Shown piece by piece: positions 17,115 to 25,836 of a stretch of DNA of 64,000 nt (position 1 is its first letter; each line of letters starts with the position of its first letter). The position numbers and the translations under genes were made by a program. The notes beneath the pieces are model-generated. The model did no database searches. It was given only the letters and a program-made list of their open reading frames with translations, and was not told the DNA's origin. The stretch is from an uncultured Aequorivita sp. (GTDB lineage: Bacteria; Bacteroidota; Bacteroidia; Flavobacteriales; Flavobacteriaceae): assembly GCA_937125455.1 (NCBI GenBank), contig CAKZLK010000050.1, positions 1 through 64,000 of the forward strand, read 5' to 3'.

Positions 17115-18806
17115 TTAGGGATGTTTTCTGAAAAATTTTGTTTCAAATGTAGCACTATTTCCAACATTATCTATTACTATAAGTTTGAAATTGTTCTCTG
17201 TTTCCAAATTTACATTATCATTAAAATTATAAGTAAGAACGTCTTTTTTGTAATCATATTCCATCAGAATGAATTTTCCGTTGATGGTTCCTCTGTAGGA
17301 ACTAATGCCACTTAAATCGTCAGTTATTTTTACTTTAAGGAAATTTTGATTGCTTATCCATTTTCCTTCTGCAAAATTAACAGGTTTTATTGTGGGTTCG
17401 GTTGTATCTGAAGCAACTATATAGCTTCCAAAAGTTCTTGTTTTTCCAGTTAACTTATCACCATTTCGGGTGGTTGAAGTATAGTATGGCTTTCCTTTAT
17501 AATTTAGTCTTCCAATGTAAAGCTTGTTTTTATCCTGTTCATTATAGTTTGAAATATCGGCCGTAATTGAAATATTGCTATGGATAGGAATTACATCTTC
17601 ATGGAATATAAGCGTATCTCCTTGATTTTGAATATTCAAATAGGTGTTTTCATATAAACTGTTTGCGGGAATGTAAATGCTGAATTTGCCTTTTGTTATT
17701 GAATTGGCGTGATCTGCATAAATGTAATCATCGGTTTCTTCTACTTTTTTTGGATCTAAAATTTCCAATTTCTTGCCTTCGATGGGCACAGAGACAAGCA
17801 TGGTATTACCCTTATAATCGTCTACTTCTATCGTATATATAGAGTTTAAACTATCTTTAACTGTTACATAGCCCTTTTCATCTTCTTTTGTAATAATACT
17901 TAAAGGATTGTTCTCTTCGCGGAAAAGCTTTTGGACCATACTTTTGTTAGTTTCGTAATAATTGTAATCTGTATAACGATTTAAATAGCGCGATTCCGAA
18001 AAAGAAAATTTATTAAAAAGCACTTCAAATTTTTCAGTGCCATTAAAGCGGGTTTCAATTTTATAGGAACCATTTTTATTTGAAGCCCCATCCTGTTGAT
18101 CATAAGTTGTTATTCCAAAGCCAACTTTTCCGAAGGCGGTTATGTCTTCAGTTTTGTAGTTGCCGTCTTTTTGCTTTATCAATCTAAGCTTTGTGCGGTT
18201 TTGACTTTGGTTTATCTGGGCATCCTCGCCAATTGGGTATGCAAAAACAGCGCTGATAATGGGTTTTTTTGTATCGGGTATTTGTATTCCGAAGAGAAGC
18301 GGGTTCATAGGTCTTTGTGACGAATCGCGAATTTCAAAGTGCAAGTGTGGGCCGCCACTGCCTCCAGTATTTCCGGAATAGGCAATTATATCTCCTTTTT
18401 TTACGGGTAAAAGTGTTTTATCTGGGAAAAGTTCAATTTCAAAAGTCTCTTTAGCGTATTGGTTATCTTTTACATATTTTTCAATATCGCCAGCATAGCT
18501 TCGCAAATGTCCGTAAACAGTTGTATACCCGTTTGGATGAAGAATATAGAGCGCCTTACCGTAGCCAAAATGTTGTACTTCTATTCGGCTTACATAGCCA
18601 TCGGCTGGCGCATAAACTGGTAGTCCTTCTTTTTGCTGCGTTTTAATATCTAAACCACTATGAAAATGATTGGCGCGCATTTCACCAAAATTTCCAGCAA
18701 GCACTAAATTAATATCCAAAGGGTTTGAAAAATAATCTGTAGGTATGTCGTTTTGGCTATATGCAAATCCGCTCAAAAGCAGCAGTAGGAAAAAAAGGTT
18801 CTTCAT
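17115..18806 (-). CDS. M23 family metallopeptidase (LytM-type)
   Basis: A 563-aa exported protein. A signal peptide (1-17, FAYSQ) precedes a LytM/lysostaphin-type domain with the zinc ligands His49 and Asp53 (HFHSGLD) and the HLHFE motif at 154-158; YGHLRSY lies at 98-104. About 380 residues of beta-rich sequence follow. LytM enzymes cut peptide cross-bridges in peptidoglycan, or act as catalytically competent activators of amidases. It is the first gene of a tight pair with the TonB receptor. The long C-terminal part has no recognised function. Confidence 0.88.
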   Translation of the reverse strand: MKNLFFLLLLLSGFAYSQNDIPTDYFSNPLDINLVLAGNFGEMRANHFHSGLDIKTQQKEGLPVYAPADGYVSRIEVQHFGYGKALYILHPNGYTTVYGHLRSYAGDIEKYVKDNQYAKETFEIELFPDKTLLPVKKGDIIAYSGNTGGSGGPHLHFEIRDSSQRPMNPLLFGIQIPDTKKPIISAVFAYPIGEDAQINQSQNRTKLRLIKQKDGNYKTEDITAFGKVGFGITTYDQQDGASNKNGSYKIETRFNGTEKFEVLFNKFSFSESRYLNRYTDYNYYETNKSMVQKLFREENNPLSIITKEDEKGYVTVKDSLNSIYTIEVDDYKGNTMLVSVPIEGKKLEILDPKKVEETDDYIYADHANSITKGKFSIYIPANSLYENTYLNIQNQGDTLIFHEDVIPIHSNISITADISNYNEQDKNKLYIGRLNYKGKPYYTSTTRNGDKLTGKTRTFGSYIVASDTTEPTIKPVNFAEGKWISNQNFLKVKITDDLSGISSYRGTINGKFILMEYDYKKDVLTYNFNDNVNLETENNFKLIVIDNVGNSATFETKFFRKHP

Positions 18807-18899
18807 AGTTGAAAATAAGAATACGCTATAACTAAAAGGGGAAAGAGAGTGATTTATTGTGATGATTGCTCAATATTACAAAAAATATTGGAAAACTAC

Positions 18900-18929
18900 T
18901 TGCTTATTAGGGATGGTATGCTAACTTTG
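18900..18929 (+). promoter_or_regulatory. Promoter for the coiled-coil/zapA/6S/rny cluster
   Basis: TTGC (18900-18903) and TAACTTTG (18922-18929) are spaced 19 nt, a textbook Bacteroidota -33/-7 pair. The ATG at 18957 is 27 nt beyond the box. Confidence 0.8.
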
Positions 18930-18956
18930 TGAAAGAAGTATTGAACACAGATTTTA

Positions 18957-19247
18957 ATGAGTAATCTTACTGAAATAGTTGATTCTCTTGAAAATAGAAT
19001 TGGCAAACTGCTCACAAGGCACGAAAAATTAAAAAGAGCCAATGCGGAATTGGAAGAGGAACTCAAAATTTTGAAATCGAAACAGCTACAATTTGAAAAT
19101 GAAATTGAAGTTTGGAGCGATAAATGCAACTCATTAAAACTGGCAAATTCAATGCTTGGCAGCGACCAGCATAAAAGAGAAACTAAACTCAAGATAAACG
19201 CTCTTATTCGGGAAATTGATCAATGTATAACACAACTTTCCGAATAA
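18957..19247 (+). CDS. Small coiled-coil protein upstream of zapA
   Basis: A 96-aa, highly charged, almost wholly helical protein with heptad patterns throughout (EIVDSLENRIGKLLTRHEKL, ELEEELKILKSKQ). It lies 10 nt before zapA and shares its promoter. In size, composition and position it resembles a ZapB-like cell-division coiled coil, which in E. coli links ZapA to the nucleoid end. That role is inferred from context only, as coiled coils have little family-specific signal. Confidence 0.75.
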   Translation: MSNLTEIVDSLENRIGKLLTRHEKLKRANAELEEELKILKSKQLQFENEIEVWSDKCNSLKLANSMLGSDQHKRETKLKINALIREIDQCITQLSE

Positions 19248-19257
19248 AAATATAACA

Positions 19258-19548
19258 ATGGCCGAACCATTAAAAATAAAAATATCAATTGCAGATAGGG
19301 TTTACCCCCTAACCATCAATCCTTCACAGGAAGAAGGATTGCGCTTGGCGAGCAAGAAGATAGAAGAAATGATTAAGAAGTTCGAACAAAGTTATGCCGT
19401 ACGCGACAAACAGGATGTATTGGCCATGTGTGCCCTTCAGTTTGCAGCCCAGGTAGAGCAAAAACAAATTGATAATTCCAGCGATACGCAAGAAACAGAA
19501 GCAAAGCTTAAGTCTTTGGATCGATTGTTGCAGGAGCAATTATCATAA
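19258..19548 (+). CDS. zapA: Cell division protein ZapA
   Basis: A 96-aa protein of typical ZapA length. The N-terminal domain has the family pattern (LKIKISIADRVYPLTI, EEGLRLASKKIEEMI) and the C-terminal half is a coiled coil (LAMCALQFAAQVEQ, AKLKSLDRLLQEQL). ZapA tetramers cross-link FtsZ filaments at the division site. Its position, with a coiled-coil partner upstream and 6S RNA then rny downstream, is the arrangement expected in flavobacteria. Confidence 0.9.
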   Translation: MAEPLKIKISIADRVYPLTINPSQEEGLRLASKKIEEMIKKFEQSYAVRDKQDVLAMCALQFAAQVEQKQIDNSSDTQETEAKLKSLDRLLQEQLS

Positions 19549-19574
19549 ACGTTCTTTAAATTAAATAAGGTTAC

Positions 19575-19745
19575 TGCCTACATTAATACTAATTTTTGGT
19601 AAACTCAACAGGAATTCTTTAAAAAGGGTGAGTTGAAGTTGTAAAAGCGCGCCGTCTTTGAGCGGATACTTGATCAGCTTGTTAGCCCTAAACATTCATT
19701 TTAAGGAGTTTATTCAAAATAATAATATTGATGTAGGCTTTTTTT
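19575..19745 (+). ncRNA. ssrS: 6S RNA, flavobacterial type (6S-Flavo)
   Basis: The 218 nt between zapA and rny fold as one long hairpin. The closing stem pairs GCCTACAT (19576-19583) with ATGTAGGC (19731-19738), extended inward by TAATA/TATTG, and a second stem pairs TAAACTC (19600-19606) with GAGTTTA (19706-19712). A T run (19739-19745) follows directly, making the closing stem part of the terminator. The size (about 165 nt), the rod shape with internal bulges and the place downstream of zapA, as in E. coli ssrS, all fit. Such RNAs bind RNA polymerase holoenzyme in stationary phase. Assignment to the Rfam 6S-Flavo family is from memory. No separate promoter is seen, so it may be processed from the zapA transcript. 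Confidence 0.82.
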
Positions 19746-19766
19746 ATACATATAAATCAACGAAAA

Positions 19767-21329
19767 ATGGAAATAACAATACCTGTAATAGGCGCAGTAG
19801 TTGGTATTGCGATTGGTTTTTTTATTGCAAAAATACTGGAGCGCAACAACGCATCCCAGCTTATAGCAAGAGCAAAGAAAAGCGCATCGGCAATACTAAA
19901 AGAAGCAAAATCTGAAGCTGAAACAATAAAAAAGGATAAAATACTTCAAGCCAAAGAGAAGTTTTTGGAAATGAAGTCTGAACATGAAAAAGTAATCTTA
20001 AACCGTGACAAAAAAATTTCTGAAGCTGAAAAAAGAGCCCGTGATAAAGAATCACAAGTCTCCAGTGAGTTGGCAAAATCTAAAAAATTAAATAGCGAAT
20101 TAGAAGCAAAGCAATCCGATTACCGCGAAAGAATTTCCATACTGGACAAAAAGCAAAATGAAGTAGATAAACTTCACCGTAGTCAAATAGAGCAATTAGA
20201 AGTTATTAGCAGTCTTTCTGCGGAAGATGCAAAGGCCCAGCTAATGGAAAGTTTAAAAGACGAGGCTAAAACCCAGGCTATGGCTTTTGTTCAAACTTCT
20301 ATGGAAGAGGCAAAAATGACGGCGCAGCAAGAAGCCAAAAAGATAATTATCAATACAATTCAACGTATTGGAACCGAAGAAGCCGTAGAAAACTGCGTTT
20401 CTGTTTTCAACCTTGAAAGTGATGATGTTAAAGGTAGAATCATTGGTCGTGAAGGAAGAAACATCCGCGCTATTGAGGCTGCCACAGGCGTTGAGATCAT
20501 TGTGGATGATACTCCGGAAGCAATTATACTTTCGTGCTTTGATTCCGTAAGAAGAGAAATTGCACGTTTGTCGCTTCATAAGTTAGTTACCGATGGGCGT
20601 ATTCACCCTGCACGAATTGAAGAAGTTGTTCAAAAAACGACCAAGCAAATTGAAGAAGAAATTATTGAAGTTGGAAAACGCACTGTTATCGATTTAGGAA
20701 TACACGGTTTGCATCCAGAGCTTATTAAAGCTGTAGGACGTATGAAGTACCGTTCGTCTTATGGCCAAAATCTACTGCATCACTCACGTGAAGTTGCAAG
20801 GCTTTGTGGCGTAATGGCAGCAGAACTTGGTTTGAACGCTAAACTTGCCAAGCGAGCTGGACTGCTTCACGATATTGGGAAGGTTCCAGAAATGGAAACT
20901 GAGATGCCACACGCACTTTTAGGTATGCAATGGGCAGAAAAGTATGGTGAAAAGCCTGAAGTATGTAACGCTATTGGAGCTCACCACGACGAGATTGAAA
21001 TGACAGGGTTGTTATCACCAATAGTTCAGGTTTGTGATGCTATTAGTGGCGCAAGGCCTGGAGCACGACGTCAAGTGTTAGATTCTTACATTCAGCGTTT
21101 GAAAGACTTAGAGGATATTGCTTTTGGTTTTGGTGGTGTAAATAAGGCTTATGCAATCCAGGCAGGTCGTGAACTTCGCGTAATGGTTGAAAGTGAAAAA
21201 GTGAGCGATGAAAAAGCAGCACAACTTTCCTTTGAAATCTCACAGAAAATACAAACGGATATGACCTATCCAGGACAGGTGAAGGTTACTGTTATCCGAG
21301 AAACACGCGCAGTTAATATAGCTAAATAA
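19767..21329 (+). CDS. rny: Ribonuclease Y
   Basis: A 520-aa membrane-anchored endoribonuclease that starts mRNA decay. Domains in order are an N-terminal transmembrane helix (4-22), a long coiled coil (about 30-190), a KH RNA-binding domain (about 210-275; [19 protein letters not shown]) and an HD domain (about 335-430) with the metal-binding LLHDIGKVP motif and HHDEIE downstream. The length equals the usual family length. It follows 6S RNA and ends at a strong terminator. The start is ATG 19767, placing the hydrophobic anchor at the N-terminus. Confidence 0.95.
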   Translation: MEITIPVIGAVVGIAIGFFIAKILERNNASQLIARAKKSASAILKEAKSEAETIKKDKILQAKEKFLEMKSEHEKVILNRDKKISEAEKRARDKESQVSSELAKSKKLNSELEAKQSDYRERISILDKKQNEVDKLHRSQIEQLEVISSLSAEDAKAQLMESLKDEAKTQAMAFVQTSMEEAKMTAQQEAKKIIINTIQRIGTEEAVENCVSVFNLESDDVKGRIIGREGRNIRAIEAATGVEIIVDDTPEAIILSCFDSVRREIARLSLHKLVTDGRIHPARIEEVVQKTTKQIEEEIIEVGKRTVIDLGIHGLHPELIKAVGRMKYRSSYGQNLLHHSREVARLCGVMAAELGLNAKLAKRAGLLHDIGKVPEMETEMPHALLGMQWAEKYGEKPEVCNAIGAHHDEIEMTGLLSPIVQVCDAISGARPGARRQVLDSYIQRLKDLEDIAFGFGGVNKAYAIQAGRELRVMVESEKVSDEKAAQLSFEISQKIQTDMTYPGQVKVTVIRETRAVNIAK

Positions 21330-21350
21330 TTCAAAATACATTTCATAAGA

Positions 21351-21381
21351 AAGCCGCAATAGAAATATTGCGGCTTTTTTT
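21351..21381 (+). terminator. rny terminator
   Basis: AAGCCGCAAT / ATTGCGGCTT, a perfect 10-bp stem with a 6-nt loop, is followed by T7. It separates rny from the converging aldo/keto reductase gene and could act in both directions. Confidence 0.9.
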
Positions 21382-21410
21382 ATATTGTAATTTAATACCT
21401 TAAGTATAGG

Positions 21411-22358
21411 CTATTCGTCATAAATATTTTTATAACCTTTTGAAGGTTCTTCAAAAAATTTACCTGTTATGTATCTAAAGTGACGATCCAGCTTTGCTAT
21501 TTTCTTCATATCGGAATCTGTAAGTGATACATCGGCAGCTTTAAAGTTAGCTATAATATGATCTTTGGTAGTCGATTTTGGTATAGCCGCACACCCTCTA
21601 TGGTTATGCCAAGCTATCAACACTTGGGGAACAATGGCGCTTCGATCTTTAGCAATTTCTTTTAAAGCATCTATGTCCATCATATTGGGCTCATTTTCTG
21701 CTTTCATTGCTTTGGAACGGTCTCCAGAACCTAACGGAGAATAGGCAGTAACATGTATGTTTTCACTTTTGCAGTAGTCTAACAAGGCATTTTGCTGAAG
21801 TAGCGGATGTAGCTCAATTTGATTCATTTCTGGTTTGATGGTGGCTTTGGAAACCAAGTGTTTCAGTTTCTTTTCGCTAAAATTAGAAACGCCTATATGT
21901 CGAGCAAGTCCGTCATTTTTCACTTTTTCCATTTGACTCCAGGTTTCAATGATGGGAGCTTCTTCTGGAGTGAGGTAATCATCTGGTTTTTTGGGAGTGT
22001 CCACACCATTTCTAAATGCAACTGGCCAATGGATAAGATAGAGGTCTAAATAATCAAGCTTTAATTTTTTAAGTGATTCTTGCAAGGCTGGAATTACTTG
22101 TCCTTCAGCGTGTGAATCATTCCATAATTTGGAAGTTATAAATACATCTTCGCGAAAGATTTCACCTTCAGCAAAAACTTCTTCAAGGGCTTCCCCAATT
22201 ATTTCTTCGTTTCCATAGGCTGCCGCGGTATCTATATGACGGTAACCTGCATGAAGGGCATCTTTTACAGCTTGTTTTACATCGCCTCCAGTGGCTTTCC
22301 AAGTACCAAGGCCAATTGCATGCATAGTGTCTCCATTACTAAATTTTAATGTTTTCAT
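21411..22358 (-). CDS. Aldo/keto reductase
   Basis: A 315-aa NADPH-dependent oxidoreductase of the AKR fold. The catalytic tetrad residues are visible in HIDTAAAYGNE (Asp, Tyr), SKLWND (Lys) and LIHWPV (His). The NADPH-binding C-terminal region contains IPKSTTKDHI. The substrate is a small aldehyde or ketone and is not known. The start is ATG 22358 (MKTLKFSNGD); a TTG 36 nt upstream lies in promoter-like sequence. It is transcribed alone. Confidence 0.9.
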   Translation of the reverse strand: MKTLKFSNGDTMHAIGLGTWKATGGDVKQAVKDALHAGYRHIDTAAAYGNEEIIGEALEEVFAEGEIFREDVFITSKLWNDSHAEGQVIPALQESLKKLKLDYLDLYLIHWPVAFRNGVDTPKKPDDYLTPEEAPIIETWSQMEKVKNDGLARHIGVSNFSEKKLKHLVSKATIKPEMNQIELHPLLQQNALLDYCKSENIHVTAYSPLGSGDRSKAMKAENEPNMMDIDALKEIAKDRSAIVPQVLIAWHNHRGCAAIPKSTTKDHIIANFKAADVSLTDSDMKKIAKLDRHFRYITGKFFEEPSKGYKNIYDE

Positions 22359-22525
22359 AATTTTCGATTTGTAATTTTTCTTTTCAAAATACAAAAGGTT
22401 GGTTACGTTGTAAAGAAATTTAGCGGGTTTAGCTTTTCTTTAACCTGAGGAAGCGCTAGGAGGGCAGATTAATCAATGAGTTGCGATATGCTTAACACTA
22501 TGAGTATGTCTTCTTAATATCTGGA

Positions 22526-23422
22526 CTATTTTCTGGGATGGAAGCGATTTATTACTTCCGTTAAGTGTTTACGATCTATATGAGTGTAGATTTCTGTAGT
22601 AGTGATGCTTTCATGGCCGAGCATTTGTTGTATGGCACGGAGGTCTGCACCGTTTTCGAGCAGATGGGTGGCGAAGGAATGACGAAAAGTGTGGGGGCTT
22701 ATTGTTTTTCGGATGCCAGCTTTTTCTGCCAAACGTTTCACTATGGTAAAAATCATTGCCCGGGTGAGCGGTTTGCCATGTTGGTTTAGGAAAACAGTAT
22801 CTTTTGCTAGGGGATGTATTTCTTGGTGTATGCGAATTTCTTTCCTATAAATATTTATGTATTTTTCGGTTATAGGACCTATGGGAACTAATCGCTGTTT
22901 CTCTCCTTTACCTGTTACTTTGATAAAACCTTCTTCAAAAAAGAGATCGGATAACTTCAAATTTGTGAGCTCTGAAACTCGTAGACCGCAACCGTAGAGA
23001 GTCTCGAGGATAGCACGGTTGCGCTCACCTTGCTTGGTACTTAGGTCTATGGCGTTGATCAGCGCATCAATTTCTTCAACGGCGAGTGTGTCCGGTAATT
23101 TTCTGCCTAGTTTTGGTGCTTCTATTAATTCCAATGGATTTGTTTTTCGGTAATCCTCAAAAATTAAATAATTGAAAAAACCTTTTAGTCCTGAAATTAG
23201 GCGACTTTGGGAGCGCGGATTTACTTTTTTTGCGACTTCATAAATGAATTGTTGCAGTATTTCTTCAGAAACTGAAATGGGAGAGACCTTCATTTCATTG
23301 GTTTCCAACCATTTCATCAATTTCTTTACATCCAACGAATAGTTGATGATGGAATTTTCTGAAAGTCCGCGTTCCAAACGGAGGTAGTTTTGATAATCCT
23401 TTAGAATCTGTTGCCACTTCAT
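22526..23422 (-). CDS. xerD: Tyrosine recombinase XerD
   Basis: A 298-aa site-specific recombinase that resolves chromosome dimers at dif with FtsK. The N-terminal core-binding SAM-like domain spans about 1-90. The catalytic domain has all active residues: Arg148 (CGLRVSEL), Lys172, His244 and Arg247 (HTFRHSFATH), His270 (MLGHES) and the nucleophile Tyr279 (EIYTHI). Length and gap-free core match the XerC/D housekeeping class rather than an integron or phage integrase. It is divergent from the first barrel gene. Confidence 0.92.
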   Translation of the reverse strand: MKWQQILKDYQNYLRLERGLSENSIINYSLDVKKLMKWLETNEMKVSPISVSEEILQQFIYEVAKKVNPRSQSRLISGLKGFFNYLIFEDYRKTNPLELIEAPKLGRKLPDTLAVEEIDALINAIDLSTKQGERNRAILETLYGCGLRVSELTNLKLSDLFFEEGFIKVTGKGEKQRLVPIGPITEKYINIYRKEIRIHQEIHPLAKDTVFLNQHGKPLTRAMIFTIVKRLAEKAGIRKTISPHTFRHSFATHLLENGADLRAIQQMLGHESITTTEIYTHIDRKHLTEVINRFHPRK

Positions 23423-23492
23423 ACTGCTATATTACTACTAAAAACAATAGTTAACAAAAAACTAAATGTAATTTAAGAGATAAGATAAAAGG

Positions 23493-23500
23493 TATCTTTG
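23493..23500 (+). promoter_or_regulatory. -7 promoter element for the first barrel gene
   Basis: TATCTTTG, a perfect TAnnTTTG, lies 35 nt before the ATG at 23536, with no clear -33 box. Confidence 0.65.
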
Positions 23501-23535
23501 CGTTTTAATTTAAAACTAAGAAAATCTAAATTATT

Positions 23536-24090
23536 ATGAAAAAATTAATTGTAGTAGCACTTACCTTATTTGTAGGAATAACGGCTTTTTCACAAGAACT
23601 TGATCTTGGAGTTAAGGCTGGGGTGAACTTTGCTAATATTTCTGAGGCAAATAACCTGTCAAACAAAACGGGCTTTCAGGCTGGTGTTTTTGCGGGTGTA
23701 AAATTTGGAGATAAAATTGGGATTCAGGCAGATGTTTTGTATTCTCAACAAGGAGCAGAGTTTGATTATGGTAAATTTGATTTGAATTATGTGAATGTTC
23801 CTATTGTGCTAAAATATTATTTAGTGCAAGGGTTGAATGTTCAGGCAGGGCCACAGTTTGGATTTATTTTAGATGATAATATCTATGTAGATTCTCTTGG
23901 CACAAACTCTATAAATGCTAATGCTGAAAAAAGTGATGTTTCAGGAGTTGTTGGTGCAGGATATGATTTCCCTTTTGGTGTTAGATTAGATGCCAGATAT
24001 AACTTTGGTCTCACAGATGTATCTAAAGATGATAATTTTAAAGGAAAAAACAACGTATTTTCTGTTGCTTTAGGCTATTCTTTCTTATAA
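23536..24090 (+). CDS. Outer-membrane beta-barrel protein (porin family, PorT-like)
   Basis: A 184-aa exported protein. A signal peptide (1-19, TAFSQ) is followed by the pattern of the OMP_b-brl_2 family: LGVKAGVNFANIS, GFQAGVFAGVKF, DVLYSQQGAEF, YVNVPIVLKYYL, GLNVQAGPQFGF and a final VALGYSFL. Eight to ten strands are expected. It is the first and most divergent of four such genes in a row (23536-26488), each with its own transcription signals. The role is unknown; small barrels of this type are abundant in flavobacteria and seldom studied. Confidence 0.88.
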   Translation: MKKLIVVALTLFVGITAFSQELDLGVKAGVNFANISEANNLSNKTGFQAGVFAGVKFGDKIGIQADVLYSQQGAEFDYGKFDLNYVNVPIVLKYYLVQGLNVQAGPQFGFILDDNIYVDSLGTNSINANAEKSDVSGVVGAGYDFPFGVRLDARYNFGLTDVSKDDNFKGKNNVFSVALGYSFL

Positions 24091-24110
24091 CAGAGAAAAA
24101 AATTGATTAT

Positions 24111-24141
24111 AAAAGCCGTCCTAATTGGGCGGCTTTTTTTT
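24111..24141 (+). terminator. Terminator after the first barrel gene
   Basis: AAAAGCCG(TCC) pairs with (GGG)CGGCTTTT around a TAATT loop, followed by T8. Confidence 0.88.
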
Positions 24142-24210
24142 GATGAAATGTGTAAGATTTTGAATATTAATAAAATTTCTTTAAGTTAAGTTAGCCTTGT
24201 TAGCGTAATA

Positions 24211-24241
24211 TGTTACATATATTATAAGTTTTGTTACATAT
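24211..24241 (+). repeat. 10-bp direct repeat phased at 21 bp, upstream of a promoter
   Basis: TGTTACATAT occurs at 24211-24220 and exactly again at 24232-24241. The 21-bp period equals two helical turns, and the second copy ends 6 nt before the -33 element of the promoter at 24248-24276. The layout is that of two activator half-sites on one DNA face. No regulator is known. Confidence 0.6.
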
Positions 24242-24247
24242 GTATAA

Positions 24248-24276
24248 TTGCTATTTCGCAGGTAAGGCTAAATTTG
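24248..24276 (+). promoter_or_regulatory. Promoter for the second barrel gene
   Basis: TTG (24248-24250) and TAAATTTG (24269-24276) are spaced 18 nt. The predicted transcription start is about 30 nt before the ATG at 24315. Confidence 0.75.
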
Positions 24277-24314
24277 AAAAGACAATATTGTCAAACCTTA
24301 AATCTTAAATTATT

Positions 24315-24935
24315 ATGAAAAAATTTTTACTATTTACTGCAGTTGCCTTTTTTGCATTTACAACCGCCCAAGCTCAAGAATTTCGAATGGGTGCTAAAGC
24401 TGGTTTAAATGTTGCCTCTTTGGGAGGTGATAGCTATTACGGTGGTTTAGGTAGCCTTGGCTCTAGAACAAGTTTTCACATTGGTGGTCTTGTTGAAATT
24501 CCCTTGATGGGGAAATTTTCGCTACAACCTGAATTGTTGTATTCTTCAGAGGGCTCAGACTGGAGTTTTGGGACTTTAGGAGATAATACTAAATTAGATT
24601 ATGTCCGTGTTCCTGTTTTGGCAAAGTTTTATATTATTGAAGGATTAAGTGCTGAGGCTGGACCTGTGTTTGGGGTTTTGGTTAATGCGGAAGGAACCTA
24701 TTATAATGAAAATGATGATCTTGTGAGTGGGGATGCTAAGGATATTTATAAAACTTTTGATGCACAATTCGGAATAGGGGCTTCTTATCGTTTGAATATG
24801 GGAGTCTTTTTCAGTCTTCGATATAATAAAGGAATATTGAACGTAAATGAAGAATATGAAGTTTTGGGTTATAAATATAATACTGGTAATAACCAAAACA
24901 ATGTGTTCCAAGTTTCAGCAGGATACACTTTCTAA
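24315..24935 (+). CDS. Outer-membrane beta-barrel protein, paralogue 2
   Basis: A 206-aa exported protein. The signal peptide is MKKFLLFTAVAFFAFTTAQ and the barrel motifs are FRMGAKAGLNVASLGG, FHIGGLVEIPLMGKFSLQPE, LLYSSEGSDWSF, DYVRVPVLAKFYIIEGLSAE and a final QVSAGYTF. It is closely related to the next gene, with the same signal peptide type, the same core blocks and a near-copied terminator, so the two arose by tandem duplication. Internal loops, presumably extracellular, differ most. A phased direct repeat upstream suggests regulated expression. Function unknown. Confidence 0.9.
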   Translation: MKKFLLFTAVAFFAFTTAQAQEFRMGAKAGLNVASLGGDSYYGGLGSLGSRTSFHIGGLVEIPLMGKFSLQPELLYSSEGSDWSFGTLGDNTKLDYVRVPVLAKFYIIEGLSAEAGPVFGVLVNAEGTYYNENDDLVSGDAKDIYKTFDAQFGIGASYRLNMGVFFSLRYNKGILNVNEEYEVLGYKYNTGNNQNNVFQVSAGYTF

Positions 24936-24956
24936 ACAATCTTTATATTATTTTAT

Positions 24957-24985
24957 AAAAGCAGGAACTATGTTCCTGCTTTTTC
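24957..24985 (+). terminator. Terminator after barrel gene 2
   Basis: AAAAGCAGGAAC-TAT-GTTCCTGCTTTTT; the same hairpin, with small changes, follows barrel gene 3. Confidence 0.9.
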
Positions 24986-25055
24986 TGTATTGATTACTTT
25001 TAACTTTATGAAGAACATCTAAAAAGTTTTGAATTTTAACAAAATACTTTTAGTT

Positions 25056-25063
25056 TAGCTTTG
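25056..25063 (+). promoter_or_regulatory. -7-like element upstream of barrel gene 3
   Basis: TAGCTTTG fits TAnnTTTG. The matching place upstream of gene 2 reads TAGCCTTG (24192-24199), and both follow a shared TTTTGAAT-TTAA-AAAAT block, so the upstream regions are duplicated as well. The predicted leader is about 100 nt, and no -33 box sits at the right spacing. Confidence 0.5.
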
Positions 25064-25168
25064 TTGATGTGATCTATTGTAAACTGTAACATCTGTCTAA
25101 TAGTTAATGCGTTCACTAAGACTAACGATTAAACAATAATATTTTCAAATCCTTTAATAATATTTTTT

Positions 25169-25816
25169 ATGAAAAAACTTTTACTTTTTACTGCATTAGC
25201 TTTATTTGCATATACAACTGCACAATCTCAAGAATTTCGAATGGGTGCGAAAGCAGGAGTCAATATTTCCTCCATTGGTGGTGACTATGTCGACGGTTTG
25301 GATCCACGTATAGGTTTTCACGTGGGTGGCTTGGTGGAAATTCCATTGGCAGGAAAATTTGCACTTCAACCAGAGCTTTTATATTCTTCTCAAGGCGCTA
25401 AACAAGGAAGTTATTTAGGAATTGATTTAGGAGGTTATGAATCTAAAGTGATACTTGATTATATTAATGTTCCAATTATGGGTAAATATTATATAATTGA
25501 AGGATTAAGTGTTGAACTTGGACCGCAGATAGGTATTCTTGTAAATGCTCATAACAAAGGTGATTACGATGGAGAGTCATACAATGACGATGTGAAAAAT
25601 TCATATAACTCATTGGATGTTGCAATTGGTATTGGTGCCAGTTATCGTTTAAACAACGGTGTGTTTTTCAGTTTAAGATTTAACAAAGGAGTTACCAAGA
25701 TAAATGCAGATCTTGATTATTATGTGATTGATGGCGAAGATCCAACTCCTGGCTTTGATTTAAATTATAAACAACACAACAACGTTTTTCAAATTTCAGC
25801 AGGATATTCTTTCTAA
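25169..25816 (+). CDS. Outer-membrane beta-barrel protein, paralogue 3
   Basis: A 215-aa exported protein. The signal peptide MKKLLLFTALALFAYTTAQS is nearly identical to that of the preceding gene. Shared blocks include FRMGAKAGVNISSIGG, FHVGGLVEIPLAGKFALQPE, LLYSSQGAK, DYINVPIMGKYYIIEGLSVE and SYRLNNGVFFSLRFNKG. It ends in QISAGYSF, a normal terminal strand. Differences sit mainly in the predicted outer loops (for example KGDYDGESYNDDVKNSY). It belongs to the tandem barrel array and has its own terminator. Function unknown. Confidence 0.9.
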   Translation: MKKLLLFTALALFAYTTAQSQEFRMGAKAGVNISSIGGDYVDGLDPRIGFHVGGLVEIPLAGKFALQPELLYSSQGAKQGSYLGIDLGGYESKVILDYINVPIMGKYYIIEGLSVELGPQIGILVNAHNKGDYDGESYNDDVKNSYNSLDVAIGIGASYRLNNGVFFSLRFNKGVTKINADLDYYVIDGEDPTPGFDLNYKQHNNVFQISAGYSF

Positions 25817-25836
25817 ACTATTTTTAATGCATTTTA

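Noticed and set aside
19658-19915. Plus-strand reading frame of 85 codons across 6S RNA and the start of rny
   Set aside because: It lies over a structured RNA and an out-of-frame part of rny, and its residues show no family pattern.
22526-23422. Phage or integron integrase marking a mobile element
   Set aside because: Length and motifs fit housekeeping XerD, and no att-like repeats, phage genes or cassette sites surround it.
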